Positions 42,501 to 51,659 of a stretch of DNA of 64,000 nt are shown piece by piece. Within the stretch, counting starts at the first letter, position 1, and the number at the start of each line of letters is the position of its first letter. Source of the DNA: Mycolicibacterium sp. S2-37 (GTDB lineage Bacteria > Actinomycetota > Actinomycetes > Mycobacteriales > Mycobacteriaceae); contig NZ_JAFEVR010000006.1 in the NCBI RefSeq assembly GCF_017352375.1, forward strand, positions 1-64,000, written 5' to 3'. The notes beneath the pieces are model-generated. The model worked only from the letters and a program-made list of their open reading frames with translations. It did no database searches and was not told where the DNA came from. A program made the translations under genes and the position numbers.

Positions 42501-45500
42501 CGTGGTGCTCAGCGTTCCGCTGTCAGGTACCTGGATCGAGATCCGCTTCACCCTGACCGACGTGATCCGCAGCGGCGGTGCGCCGTTGGTGACCACCGAC
42601 GACGCGGCTGCCGCTATGCGCGCCGTGCTCGCCATCGCCGCCGGTGTCGACGGCCCCGACGCGCTGCCGCCGGTGGACCGCGGCACCGCGACCGCCACCG
42701 TGGCGTGGGACCCGGAACTGGTCGCCGATCACACCGGCGTCACCGCCACCTTCGGCGCTCCGCTCGCACCGACGCTCACCGTGGTGCCCGATGCGCTCGT
42801 CGGCCGCTGCTGGCCGGCCGTGTTCGCCGCGATCGGCTCCGCGGCCACCGACGCCGGGTTCCCCGTCGTCGAGGGCCTGCTCAGCCTGGTGCACCTCGAC
42901 CACGCCGCACACCTGCTCGCGGCGCTGCCGGCCGAGCCGGCCGAACTGACCGTCACCGCGACCGCGGCGACGGCCACCGACACCGAGGTCGGCCGCGTCG
43001 TGCCGGTGTCGGTCACCGTGACCGGACCCGACGGCAGCGTCCTGGCCACCCTTCAGGAGCGGTTCGCCATCCGGGGCCGCAACGGTGCGGCAGAGCTGAC
43101 CGATCCCGTGCGGGCCGGCGGCGCCATCTCGGCGAACGCCACCGACACCCCGCGCCGTCGCCGTCGCGACGTCACGATCGGTGCGCCGGTCGACATGCGG
43201 CCGTTCGCGGTGGTCTCCGGTGACCACAATCCGATCCACACCGATCGGGCCGCCGCACTGCTGGCAGGCCTGGAATCGCCGATCGTGCACGGGATGTGGC
43301 TCTCGGCCGCGGCCCAGCACGTCGCCACCGCGACCGACGGCAAAGCCGTCCCGCCGGCCCGCCTCATCGGCTGGACCGCCCGCTTCCTGGGGATGGTGCT
43401 GCCCGGTGACGAGATCGACTTCCGGGTCGACCGCGTCGGCGTCGACCTCGGCGCCGAGGTGCTCGAGGTGACCGCGAAGGTCGGCACGGACCTGGTGATG
43501 TCGGCAACCGCGCGACTCGCGGCGCCCAAGACCGTCTACGCCTTCCCCGGCCAGGGCATCCAGCACAAGGGCATGGGCATGGAGGTGCGGTCGCGCAGCA
43601 AGGCCGCCCGCAAGGTGTGGGACTCGGCCGACAAGTTCACCCGTGAGACGCTCGGTTTCTCGGTGCTGCACGTGGTGCGCGACAACCCGACCAGCCTCAT
43701 CGCCTCCGGCGTGCACTACCAGCATCCCGAGGGGGTGCTGTACCTGACGCAGTTCACCCAGGTCGCCATGGCCACCGTCGCGGCGGCGCAGGTCGCGGAG
43801 ATGCGTGAGCAGGGGGCGTTCGTCGAAGGTGCCATCGCCTGCGGTCACTCCGTCGGCGAGTACACCGCCCTGGCATGTGTGTCGGGTGTCTACGAGCTCG
43901 AGGCGCTGCTGGAGGTGGTCTTCCACCGCGGAAGCAAGATGCACGACATCGTGCCGCGCGACGAGCTGGGCCGCTCCAACTACCGGCTGGCCGCGATCCG
44001 GCCCAGCCAGATCGACCTCGACGACGCCGACGTCAAGGACTTCGTCGCCGAGATCTCCGAGCGCACCGGTGAATTCCTGGAGATCGTGAACTTCAACCTG
44101 CGGGGCTCGCAGTACGCCATCGCCGGGACCGTCCGCGGCCTCGAGGCGCTCGAGGAGGAGATCGAACGGCGCCGCGAACTCAGCGGCGGTAAGCGCTCGT
44201 TCATCCTGGTGCCCGGTATCGACGTGCCGTTCCACTCCTCGGTGCTGCGGGTCGGTGTCGCCGACTTCCGCCGTTCGCTGGAGCGGGTCATGCCGCGCGA
44301 CGCCGATCCGGAGCTGCTGATCGGCAAGTACATCCCGAACCTGGTGCCGCGGCCGTTCACCCTCGACCGCGACTTCATCCAGGAGATCCGCGATCTGGTG
44401 CCGGCCGAACCGCTCGACGAGATCCTCGCCGACTACGACACCTGGCGCAGCGAGCGGCCGCGTGAGCTGTGCCGCAAGGTTGTCATCGAGCTGCTGGCCT
44501 GGCAGTTCGCCAGCCCGGTGCGCTGGATCGAGACGCAGGACCTGCTGTTCATCGAGGAGGCCGCAGGCGGTCTCGGCGTCGAGCGGTTCGTCGAGATCGG
44601 CGTGAAGTCGGCGCCGACGGTGGCCGGCCTGGCGACCAACACGCTCAAGCTGCCGGAGTACTCGCACAGCACGGTCGAGGTGCTCAACAGCGAGCGCGAC
44701 GCCGCGGTGCTGTTCGCGACCGACGAGGATCCCATCGAGGACGCCGCCGTCGAGCCGGAGGCCGAGGCATCTGCCGCGCCCGCCGCCGAGTCGGCCCCGC
44801 CCGTGCCGGCCGCCGCGCCTGCCGCGCCGTCGGGCGGACCCCGCCCCGATGACCTGGTGTTCGACGCCGCGGACGCGACCGTCGCGCTGATCGCGCTGTC
44901 GGCGAAGATGCGGCTCGACCAGATCGAGCCGCTCGACTCCATCGAGACGATCACCGACGGTGCCTCGTCGCGGCGCAACCAGCTGCTCGTCGACCTCGGT
45001 TCCGAGCTCAATCTCGGCGCCATCGACGGCGCGGCCGAAGCGGACCTGGGCGCGCTCAAGGGACAGGTCACCAAGCTGGCCCGCACCTACAAGCCGTTCG
45101 GGCCGGTGCTGACCGACGCGATCAACGATCAGCTGCGCACCGTGTTCGGTCCGTCCGGCAAGCGTCCGGCCTACATCGCCGAGCGTGTCACCAAGACGTG
45201 GGAGCTCGGCCCCGGCTGGGCCAAGCACGTCACCGCCGAGGTGGCGCTGGGCACCCGTGAGGGCAGCAGTGTCCGCGGCGGCGGCCTGGGCGGTCTGCAC
45301 GAGGGTGCGCTGGCCGACGTGGCCGCGGTCGACAAGGTGATCGACGCCGCGGTCGCGGCGGTCGGCGCCCGCAGGGGTGTGCCGGTGTCGCTGCCGTCGA
45401 CCGGTGGAGCCGCGGGCGGTGTGGTCGACTCGGCCGCGCTGACCGAGTTCGCCGAGAAGGTCACCGGTGCCGACGGTGTGCTGGCCTCGGCCGCGCGCCT

Positions 45501-48500
45501 GGTGCTGGGTCAGCTCGGCCTCGACAACCCCGTGAGCGCAACGGAATCCGCGACCGACGCCGATTTGATCGATCTGGTCACCACCGAACTGGGTTCGGAT
45601 TGGCCGCGTCTGGTGGCGCCCGCGTTCGACGCGAAGAAGGCGGTCGTGTTCGACGACCGCTGGGCCAGTGCCCGCGAGGATCTCGTGAAGATCTGGCTCG
45701 CCGACGAGGGCGATGTCGACGCCGATTGGCAGCACCTCTCCGAGCGTTTCGAAGGTGCGGGCCATGCGGTCGCCACGCAGGCGAGCTGGTGGCAGGGCAA
45801 GGCGCTCGCGGCCGGCCGCAACGTGCATGCGTCGCTGTTCGGCCGGATCGCCGCGGGCGCGGAGAACCCCGGCCGCGGGCGCTACAGCGACGAGGTCGCC
45901 GTGGTCACCGGTGCGTCCAAGGGTTCGATCGCCGCGGCTGTGGTCGGTCAACTGCTCGACGGCGGTGCCACCGTCGTCGCGACCACCTCGCGCCTCGACG
46001 ACGCCCGGCTGGAGTTCTACAAGAAGCTCTATCGCGACCACGCCCGGTTCGGCGCGAAGCTGTGGGTGGTGCCGGCCAACATGGCGTCCTACTCCGACAT
46101 CGATGCGCTGGTGTCCTGGGTCGGCTCCGAACAGGTCGAGAGCCTCGGCCCCAAGTCGATCCACCTCAAGGACGCCCAGACGCCCACGCTGCTGTTCCCG
46201 TTCGCCGCACCGCGGGTCGCGGGCGACATGTCTGAAGCGGGTTCGCGCTCCGAGATGGAGATGAAGGTTCTGTTGTGGGCCGTTCAGCGGCTCATCGGCG
46301 GCCTCTCGGCGATCGGTGCGGAGCGCGACATCGCCTCCCGACTGCACGTCGTGCTGCCCGGCTCGCCCAACCGCGGCATGTTCGGCGGTGACGGCGCGTA
46401 CGGCGAGGCAAAGTCCGCGCTCGACGCCCTGGTGACTCGTTGGAGCGCCGAATCATCCTGGGCGCAGCGGGTTTCGCTCGCGCACGCGCTGATCGGCTGG
46501 ACCAAGGGCACCGGTTTGATGGGCCACAACGACGCCATCGTCGGCGCCGTCGAAGAGGCCGGTGTGCAGACGTACACCACCGCGGAGATGGCCTCGATGC
46601 TGTTGTCGCTGTGCGATATCGAGTCCAAGGTGGCCGCGGCGCGGGCGCCGATCGAGGCTGACCTGACCGGTGGTCTCGGTGACGTCGAACTCGACATGGC
46701 CGCGTTGGCCGCGAAGGCGCGTGAGGACATGGCAGGCAGAGGAGCCGACGGCGCGATGGACGGGGGGGTCGACGGTCCCACGCCCGGCACCATCGCCGCG
46801 CTTCCGTCTCCGCCGCGCGGTCACAAGCCGGCGCCCGCGCCGGAGTGGGCCGATCTGGACGTTGACCCGGCCGACCTGGTGGTCATCGTCGGCGGCGCGG
46901 AGCTCGGACCCTACGGGTCCTCACGCACGCGCTACGAGATGGAGGTCGACAACGAGTTGTCGGCGGCCGGCGTGCTGGAGCTGGCGTGGACCACCGGCCT
47001 GATCAAGTGGGAGGACGATCCCAAGCCGGGGTGGTACGACACCGCAAGCGGTGACCTCGTTCCCGAAGAGGAACTGGTCGAGCGCTACCACGACACGGTC
47101 GTCGAGCGTTGCGGCATCCGCGAGTTCGTCGACGACGGTGCGATCGATCCCGACCACGCCTCACCGCTGCTGGTGAGTGTGTTCCTGGACAAGGACTTCA
47201 CGTTCGTGGTGTCTTCCGAGGAGGAGGCGCGCCAGTTCGCCGAATACGACCCCGAGCACACCGTCGTGCGCCCGGTGCCGGATTCCGGCGACTGGCAGGT
47301 GATCCGCAAGGCGGGCACCGAGATCCGGGTGCCGCGCAAGACCAAGCTGTCCCGCACGGTCGGCGCGCAGATCCCCACCGGCTTCGACCCGACGGTGTGG
47401 GGCATCACGCCCGACATGGCGAACTCGATCGATCGGGTGGCGCTGTGGAACATCGTCGCGACGGTGGATGCATTCCTGTCGGCCGGCTTCACCCCGACCG
47501 AGCTGATGCGCTGGGTGCACCCCAGCCTGGTCGCCAGCACACAGGGCACCGGTATGGGCGGCATGACGTCGATGCAGACCATGTACCACGGCAACCTGCT
47601 CGGTCGGAACAAGCCGAACGACATCCTGCAGGAGGTGCTGCCGAACGTCGTTGCCGCGCACGTGGTCCAGTCCTACATCGGCAGCTACGGCGCGATGATC
47701 CACCCGGTCGGCGCCTGCGCCACCGCGGCGGTGTCGGTCGAGGAGGGCGTGGACAAGATCCGGTTGGGTAAGGCCGAACTCGTGGTGGCCGGCGGATTCG
47801 ACGACCTGACACTGGAGGCCATCATCGGCTTCGGTGACATGGCGGCGACCGCGGACACGCAGATGATGCGCGCCAAGGGCATCAGCGACTCGAAGTTCTC
47901 CCGTGCCAACGACCGTCGCCGCCTCGGCTTCGTCGAGGCGCAGGGCGGCGGCACGATCCTGCTGGCCCGCGGCGACCTCGCCGTCAAGATGGGTCTGCCG
48001 GTGCTGGCCGTGGTGGGTTACGCACAGAGCTTCGCCGACGGCGTGCACACCTCGATCCCGGCTCCGGGGCTCGGCGCACTCGGCGCCGGTCGCGGCGGGA
48101 AGGATTCGGTGCTGGCGCGCTCCCTGGCGAAGCTGGGTGTGGGGGCCGACGACATCTCGGTGATCTACAAGCACGACACCTCGACGCTGGCCAACGACCC
48201 CAACGAAACGGAATTGCATGAGCGGCTGGCCGATTCGATGGGCCGTTCGCCGGGCAACCCGCTGTTCATCGTCAGCCAGAAGACGCTGACCGGGCACGCC
48301 AAGGGCGGCGCCGCGGTCTTCCAGATGATGGGTCTGTGCCAGGTCCTGCGGGACGGTGTCATCCCGCCGAACCGCAGTCTGGACTGCGTCGACGACGAGA
48401 TGGCCACCTCCGGGCACTTCGTCTGGCCGCGGGAGACGCTGCGGCTGGGGGAGAAGTTCCCGGTCAAGGCCGGTCTGGTGACCAGTCTCGGCTTCGGCCA

Positions 48501-48768
48501 CGTATCCGGTCTCATCGCGCTGGTGCATCCGCAGGCGTTCCTCGCGACGCTCGACCCGGAGCAGCGCGAGGACTACGTCCGCCGGGCCGATCAGCGCACC
48601 CTGGCCGGTCAGCGCAGGCTGGTGTCGGCGATCGCCGGCGGCAAGCCGATGTACGAGCGGCCGGCCGGGCGCCGCTTCGACGACGAATCGTCGGAGAAGC
48701 GCCAGGAGGCGGCGATGCTGCTCGACGCGTCAGCACGCCTCGGCGAAGACGGCGTGTATGTGCGGTAG
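39538..48768 (+). CDS. fas: Type I fatty acid synthase (FAS-I)
   Basis: A 3076-residue multifunctional enzyme making C16-C26 acyl-CoA, the primers of mycolic acid synthesis. The domains run in the fungal-like order: acetyl transferase with GHSQG (S150); enoyl reductase with EGGRAGGHHSWEDL near 568 and GGGIGTPERAAEYL; MaoC-type dehydratase SGDHNPIHTDRA near 1227; malonyl/palmitoyl transferase FPGQGIQHKG and GHSVGEY (S1438); acyl carrier region DGASSRRNQL with the likely phosphopantetheine serine at about 1810; ketoreductase VTGASKGS near 2125; ketosynthase GACATAAVS (C2727) and TGHAKGGA. GTG 39538 (TIYEHDRVS) matches the known mycobacterial N-terminus; ATG 39508 would add ten residues. acpS follows 9 bases later. 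Confidence 0.98.
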   Translation: MTIYEHDRVSTGRDGESGTTSTHALVDRLSAGEPYAVAFGGQGSAWLETLEELVSSTGIESELATLAGEAKLLLEPVARELVVVRPIGFEPLQWVRALAAEESTPSAKQLTSAAVSVPGVLLTQIAAVRALARQGMDLFESPPVAVAGHSQGVLAVEALRAGGARDVELLALAQLIGAAGTLVARRRGITVLGDRPPMVSVTNADPERIYELLEEFSTDVRTVLPPVLSIRNGRRSVVITGTPEQLSRFELYCSQIAEKEEAERKNKIRGGAVFAPVFEPVAVEVGFHTPRLSDGIDIVGRWAEAVGIDVALARQMTEAILVSQVDWVEEVTALHDAGARWILDLGPGDILTRLTAPVIRGLGVGIVPAATRGGQRNLFTVGAVPEVARPWSSYAPTAVRLPDGSVKLSTKFTRLTGRSPILLAGMTPTTVDAKIVAAAANAGHWAELAGGGQVTEQIFNDRIDELTGLLEPGRAIQFNSLFLDPYLWKLQLGGKRLVQKARQAGAPIDGVVVTAGIPDLEEAVDLIDELNTLGISHVVFKPGTVEQIRSVIRIAAEVSAKPVIVHIEGGRAGGHHSWEDLDDLLLATYSELRSRSNITICVGGGIGTPERAAEYLSGRWSQVYGFPAMPVDGILVGTAAMATLEATTSPQVKQLLVDTKGTEHWVGAGKAQGGMASGRSQLGADIHEIDNAASRCGRLLDDVAGDADAVAERRDEIIAAMAATAKPYFGDVADMTYLQWLRRYVELSIGDGSSTADTSKAGSPWLDITWRDRFEQMLQRTEARLHPQDHGPIDTLFASEDLLEDPEAALTELLSRYPDAETVQLHPADVPFFVQLCKTLGKPVNFVPVIDKDVRRWWRSDSLWQAHDARYGADQVCVIPGTQAVAGITRVDEPVGELLDRFEQAAIDEVLAADGTPQPVVSRRQGRADVTGPLAVLLDAPDVLWAGRTAVNPVHRIAAAKDWQVRDENRTATHASTGARLAVVDDSHVVLSVPLSGTWIEIRFTLTDVIRSGGAPLVTTDDAAAAMRAVLAIAAGVDGPDALPPVDRGTATATVAWDPELVADHTGVTATFGAPLAPTLTVVPDALVGRCWPAVFAAIGSAATDAGFPVVEGLLSLVHLDHAAHLLAALPAEPAELTVTATAATATDTEVGRVVPVSVTVTGPDGSVLATLQERFAIRGRNGAAELTDPVRAGGAISANATDTPRRRRRDVTIGAPVDMRPFAVVSGDHNPIHTDRAAALLAGLESPIVHGMWLSAAAQHVATATDGKAVPPARLIGWTARFLGMVLPGDEIDFRVDRVGVDLGAEVLEVTAKVGTDLVMSATARLAAPKTVYAFPGQGIQHKGMGMEVRSRSKAARKVWDSADKFTRETLGFSVLHVVRDNPTSLIASGVHYQHPEGVLYLTQFTQVAMATVAAAQVAEMREQGAFVEGAIACGHSVGEYTALACVSGVYELEALLEVVFHRGSKMHDIVPRDELGRSNYRLAAIRPSQIDLDDADVKDFVAEISERTGEFLEIVNFNLRGSQYAIAGTVRGLEALEEEIERRRELSGGKRSFILVPGIDVPFHSSVLRVGVADFRRSLERVMPRDADPELLIGKYIPNLVPRPFTLDRDFIQEIRDLVPAEPLDEILADYDTWRSERPRELCRKVVIELLAWQFASPVRWIETQDLLFIEEAAGGLGVERFVEIGVKSAPTVAGLATNTLKLPEYSHSTVEVLNSERDAAVLFATDEDPIEDAAVEPEAEASAAPAAESAPPVPAAAPAAPSGGPRPDDLVFDAADATVALIALSAKMRLDQIEPLDSIETITDGASSRRNQLLVDLGSELNLGAIDGAAEADLGALKGQVTKLARTYKPFGPVLTDAINDQLRTVFGPSGKRPAYIAERVTKTWELGPGWAKHVTAEVALGTREGSSVRGGGLGGLHEGALADVAAVDKVIDAAVAAVGARRGVPVSLPSTGGAAGGVVDSAALTEFAEKVTGADGVLASAARLVLGQLGLDNPVSATESATDADLIDLVTTELGSDWPRLVAPAFDAKKAVVFDDRWASAREDLVKIWLADEGDVDADWQHLSERFEGAGHAVATQASWWQGKALAAGRNVHASLFGRIAAGAENPGRGRYSDEVAVVTGASKGSIAAAVVGQLLDGGATVVATTSRLDDARLEFYKKLYRDHARFGAKLWVVPANMASYSDIDALVSWVGSEQVESLGPKSIHLKDAQTPTLLFPFAAPRVAGDMSEAGSRSEMEMKVLLWAVQRLIGGLSAIGAERDIASRLHVVLPGSPNRGMFGGDGAYGEAKSALDALVTRWSAESSWAQRVSLAHALIGWTKGTGLMGHNDAIVGAVEEAGVQTYTTAEMASMLLSLCDIESKVAAARAPIEADLTGGLGDVELDMAALAAKAREDMAGRGADGAMDGGVDGPTPGTIAALPSPPRGHKPAPAPEWADLDVDPADLVVIVGGAELGPYGSSRTRYEMEVDNELSAAGVLELAWTTGLIKWEDDPKPGWYDTASGDLVPEEELVERYHDTVVERCGIREFVDDGAIDPDHASPLLVSVFLDKDFTFVVSSEEEARQFAEYDPEHTVVRPVPDSGDWQVIRKAGTEIRVPRKTKLSRTVGAQIPTGFDPTVWGITPDMANSIDRVALWNIVATVDAFLSAGFTPTELMRWVHPSLVASTQGTGMGGMTSMQTMYHGNLLGRNKPNDILQEVLPNVVAAHVVQSYIGSYGAMIHPVGACATAAVSVEEGVDKIRLGKAELVVAGGFDDLTLEAIIGFGDMAATADTQMMRAKGISDSKFSRANDRRRLGFVEAQGGGTILLARGDLAVKMGLPVLAVVGYAQSFADGVHTSIPAPGLGALGAGRGGKDSVLARSLAKLGVGADDISVIYKHDTSTLANDPNETELHERLADSMGRSPGNPLFIVSQKTLTGHAKGGAAVFQMMGLCQVLRDGVIPPNRSLDCVDDEMATSGHFVWPRETLRLGEKFPVKAGLVTSLGFGHVSGLIALVHPQAFLATLDPEQREDYVRRADQRTLAGQRRLVSAIAGGKPMYERPAGRRFDDESSEKRQEAAMLLDASARLGEDGVYVR

Positions 48769-48777
48769 TTTGCGCCC

Positions 48778-49170
48778 ATGGCGATAGTCGGGGTGGGGAT
48801 CGACCTGGTCTCCATTCCGGACTTCGCCGAACAGGTCGACCAGCCGGGCACCGTGTTCGCTGAGACGTTCACACCGGGGGAGCGCCGCGACGCCGCCGAC
48901 AAGAGTTCGTCGGCGGCGCGGCACCTCGCGGCGCGCTGGGCGGCGAAGGAAGCGGTGATCAAAGCCTGGTCGGGCTCACGGTTCGCCAAGCGCCCGGTGC
49001 TGCCGGAGGGCATCCACCGCGACATCGAGGTCGTCACCGACATGTGGGGTAGGCCGAAGGTGCGATTGAGCGGCGATATCGCCGAACACCTGCGCGACGC
49101 CACCATCCACGTGTCGCTCACCCACGACGGTGACACCGCCGCCGCGGTCGCGATCATCGAGGAGCCGTAA
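48778..49170 (+). CDS. acpS: Holo-[acyl carrier protein] synthase
   Basis: A 130-residue 4'-phosphopantetheinyl transferase of the AcpS type, which loads the ACP region of FAS-I and, in mycobacteria, the FAS-II carrier. The two signature motifs are intact: GVGIDLVSIPDF at residues 5-16 (magnesium-binding Asp) and RWAAKEAVIKAW at about 51-62. It starts 9 bases after fas and is co-transcribed with it, the usual fas-acpS operon. Confidence 0.97.
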   Translation: MAIVGVGIDLVSIPDFAEQVDQPGTVFAETFTPGERRDAADKSSSAARHLAARWAAKEAVIKAWSGSRFAKRPVLPEGIHRDIEVVTDMWGRPKVRLSGDIAEHLRDATIHVSLTHDGDTAAAVAIIEEP

Positions 49171-49208
49171 GCGCTCGTCCACTTCTCCGCGAGCACTAAC
49201 CTGGCCGC

Positions 49209-50543
49209 ATGAGCGATGTCGTCGCACGTGTCCGCGAAGTGCTGCCCTCGGTCCGGTCCGATCTGGAGGATCTGGTCCGCATCGAATCGGTCTGGGCCGA
49301 TCCCGCGCGCCGTCCCGAGGTGAACCGCAGCGCCCAGGCGGTTGCGGATCTGTTGCGCTCCGCCGGATTCGGCGACGTCCGCATCGTCGCCGAAGGCGGC
49401 GCTCCGGCGGTGATCGCCCGCCACCCCGCGCCGCCCGGCGCGCCGACGGTCCTGCTCTACGCGCACCACGACGTCCAGCCCGAAGGCGAGCGGGTGCAGT
49501 GGTCGTCTCCGCCGTTCGAGCCGACCGAACGCGACGGGCGCCTCTACGGCCGCGGCACCGCCGACGACAAGGCCGGCATCGCCACCCATCTCGCGGCGTT
49601 CCGTGCGCACGGCGGCCAACCCCCGGTCGGGGTGACCGTGTTCGTCGAGGGCGAGGAGGAGTCGGGTTCCCCGTCCCTGGGCGCACTGCTGGCCGCGCAC
49701 AGGGATCTGCTCGCGGCCGATGTCATCGTTATCGCCGACTCCGACAACTGGAGCACCGAGCGGCCGGCGCTGACCGTGTCCCTGCGGGGACTCGCCGACT
49801 GCGTCGTCGAAGTGGCGACACTCGACCACGGTCTGCACTCCGGGCTGTGGGGCGGGGTCGTGCCCGACGCGTTGAGCGTGCTGGTGCGGCTGCTGGCCAG
49901 CCTGCACGACGACGACGGCAACGTCGCCGTGACGGGCCTGCACGAGGGCAGCGTTGCAGACGTGGACCGCGGGCCGGACTGGGTGCGGCATGAGTCCGGC
50001 ATGCTGCCCGGAGTGTCCGAGATCGGCTCCGGCTCTGTGGTGCAACGTTTGTGGGCCAAGCCCGCGATCACGGTGATCGGCATCGACACCACGCCGATCG
50101 ACCGGTCGTCCAACACGCTCATCCCGCGGGCACGGGCGAAGATCAGCATGCGGGTCGCGCCCGGCGGCGATGCCCGGGCGCATCTCGATGCGCTGACCCG
50201 CCACCTCGAAGCGCACGTGCCGTGGGGCGCGCAGCTGACCGTCACGCCCGGCGACATCGGCCAGCCCTACGCGATCGATGCGGGCGGGCCGGTTTTCGAC
50301 GCCGCGCGCGCGGCATTCCAGCAGGCATGGGGGGCCGAGCCGGTGGACATGGGCATGGGCGGGTCCATCCCGTTCATCGCGGAGTTCGCCGAGGCGTTCC
50401 CGGCCGCGGCGATCCTGGTGACCGGCGTCGAGGATCCCGGGACGCAGGCCCACAGCGTCAACGAGAGCCTGCACCTGGGTGTGCTGGAGCGTGCGGCGAC
50501 CGCGGAGGCGCTGCTGCTGGCGAAGCTGGGCTCAGACCGATAG
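49209..50543 (+). CDS. M20 family metallopeptidase (dipeptidase-like)
   Basis: A 444-residue zinc peptidase of the M20/M25/M40 group. Metal ligands: HHDVQPEG near residue 86, [10 protein letters not shown], the catalytic glutamate pair in VEGEEESGS, and a late histidine in [10 protein letters not shown]. The dimerisation domain interrupts the catalytic one, as usual. It corresponds to Rv2522c behind acpS in M. tuberculosis. It probably cleaves dipeptides or N-acyl amino acids in the cytoplasm; the substrate is not known. The 3' end overlaps the convergent bcp stop by 12 bases. Confidence 0.92.
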   Translation: MSDVVARVREVLPSVRSDLEDLVRIESVWADPARRPEVNRSAQAVADLLRSAGFGDVRIVAEGGAPAVIARHPAPPGAPTVLLYAHHDVQPEGERVQWSSPPFEPTERDGRLYGRGTADDKAGIATHLAAFRAHGGQPPVGVTVFVEGEEESGSPSLGALLAAHRDLLAADVIVIADSDNWSTERPALTVSLRGLADCVVEVATLDHGLHSGLWGGVVPDALSVLVRLLASLHDDDGNVAVTGLHEGSVADVDRGPDWVRHESGMLPGVSEIGSGSVVQRLWAKPAITVIGIDTTPIDRSSNTLIPRARAKISMRVAPGGDARAHLDALTRHLEAHVPWGAQLTVTPGDIGQPYAIDAGGPVFDAARAAFQQAWGAEPVDMGMGGSIPFIAEFAEAFPAAAILVTGVEDPGTQAHSVNESLHLGVLERAATAEALLLAKLGSDR

Positions 50544-51005
50544 GTCGCGGCGCAGTTTGGCGACGTGACCGGTGGCACGCACGTTGTACTGCGCCTCGGC
50601 GATCCTGCCTTCCTCGTCGACCACGAAGGTGGAGCGGATGACACCCTGCACGGTCTTGCCGTACATCGTCTTCTCACCGAAGGCCCCCCACGCGGTGAGG
50701 ACTTCCTTGTCCGGGTCGGACAGCAGCGGGAAGGTCAGCCCCTCGGCGTCCCGGAACTTCGCGAGCTTGGCCGGTTTGTCGGGGGAGATGCCGACGACGG
50801 CCAGTCCGGCGCCCTCGAGTTGGGCGAGGTTGTCGCGGAAGTCGCAGGCCTGTTTCGTACAGCCGGGCGTGGAGGCGGCCGGATAGAAGTACACGATCAC
50901 CTTGCGGCCGCGGAAGTCCGACAGGCTGACGGTGTTGCCGTCGGCGTCGGGGAGGCTGAAGCCGGGCGCGGAGTCGCCCACCTCGAGGCGCGGGGTCTGC
51001 GGCAT
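50532..51005 (-). CDS. bcp: Thioredoxin-dependent thiol peroxidase (peroxiredoxin Q/Bcp)
   Basis: A 157-residue atypical two-cysteine peroxiredoxin that reduces H2O2 and organic peroxides. The peroxidatic cysteine (C49) and the resolving cysteine five residues later (C54) are in [13 protein letters not shown], the PrxQ pattern. The start at ATG 51005 ([16 protein letters not shown]) gives the normal length. It matches Rv2521 in position. Divergent from the small DUF3618 gene. Confidence 0.95.
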   Translation of the reverse strand: MPQTPRLEVGDSAPGFSLPDADGNTVSLSDFRGRKVIVYFYPAASTPGCTKQACDFRDNLAQLEGAGLAVVGISPDKPAKLAKFRDAEGLTFPLLSDPDKEVLTAWGAFGEKTMYGKTVQGVIRSTFVVDEEGRIAEAQYNVRATGHVAKLRRDLSV

Positions 51006-51110
51006 GCCTGGGTCATCCCTTCTTCTCGGCCGGGGTACCGGCTGCTCTAGGGTAGTTCGCGAAGGCTTGAACGAGATTGAGGACCCTGTACGGGACTTGG
51101 AGGACATGAC

Positions 51111-51335
51111 GTGGCGGACCGGGATCCCGATTCGATCAAGAAGGACATCGACGCGGCGCGCGATCAGCTGGCGCTGACCGTCGACACCCTGGCCGAGCGC
51201 GCCAATCCGCGCCGCCTGGCCGACGACGTCAAAGCCCGGGTGATCCAGTTCGTCACCCAGCCCGCGGTTGCGGCCTCGTTGGCCGGCGCAGCGCTGGTGG
51301 TCGTCGTGATCGCGGTCCGGCGGTCGCGCGGGTAG
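51111..51335 (+). CDS. DUF3618 small membrane protein
   Basis: A 74-residue protein: a charged helical N-terminus [26 protein letters not shown] that is the DUF3618 signature, then one membrane helix at about 50-68 ([19 protein letters not shown]). It starts with GTG. It corresponds to Rv2520c in M. tuberculosis. Function unknown; a helical membrane-associated regulator is possible. Confidence 0.88.
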   Translation: MADRDPDSIKKDIDAARDQLALTVDTLAERANPRRLADDVKARVIQFVTQPAVAASLAGAALVVVVIAVRRSRG

Positions 51336-51342
51336 GACCCGC

Positions 51343-51513
51343 TCAGGCGCGGCGACCCGACCGCAGCCAGCCGGCCAGCGAGAATCCGGGCGGGTTGGCG
51401 CGCCGGCCGATCCGGCTGCAGCTGCGCACTGTCAACAGATGTTGCGCGGCAACCTCACCGCCGTGCGGAGAGCCCGACGGACCGGTTGCCGCCCAACTGT
51501 CCTGCGCGCCCAT
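51343..51513 (-). CDS. Small conserved-looking protein, 56 residues
   Basis: A short leftward reading frame begins at ATG 51513 and ends at TGA 51343. It has an excellent ribosome site, AGGAG, with seven bases to the ATG. The product ([16 protein letters not shown] ... [19 protein letters not shown]) is basic at its C-terminus and has one cysteine. I do not recognise it. The good ribosome site and its exact fit between the DUF3618 gene and the glgP 3' region make it a reasonable small gene; it is convergent with the former. Confidence 0.5.
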   Translation of the reverse strand: MGAQDSWAATGPSGSPHGGEVAAQHLLTVRSCSRIGRRANPPGFSLAGWLRSGRRA

Positions 51514-51659
51514 CAGCTAACTCCTGTATCCACGATTCGCAGTGTCACAGCGAACACAGCTAACGTTGACGGTATCAGGATCGGTGCACGCGCTCCAATC
51601 GACCTGGTCGACGCGTCCCGGCCACATCGATGCCCGCAACGTCACCGACGTTGCCGAGT

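Noticed and set aside
42523..46347. Leftward open frame of 1274 codons
   Set aside because: It runs antisense through the middle of fas. GC-rich third positions in the real gene create long stop-free frames on the other strand, and the translated sequence is low-complexity with no domain.
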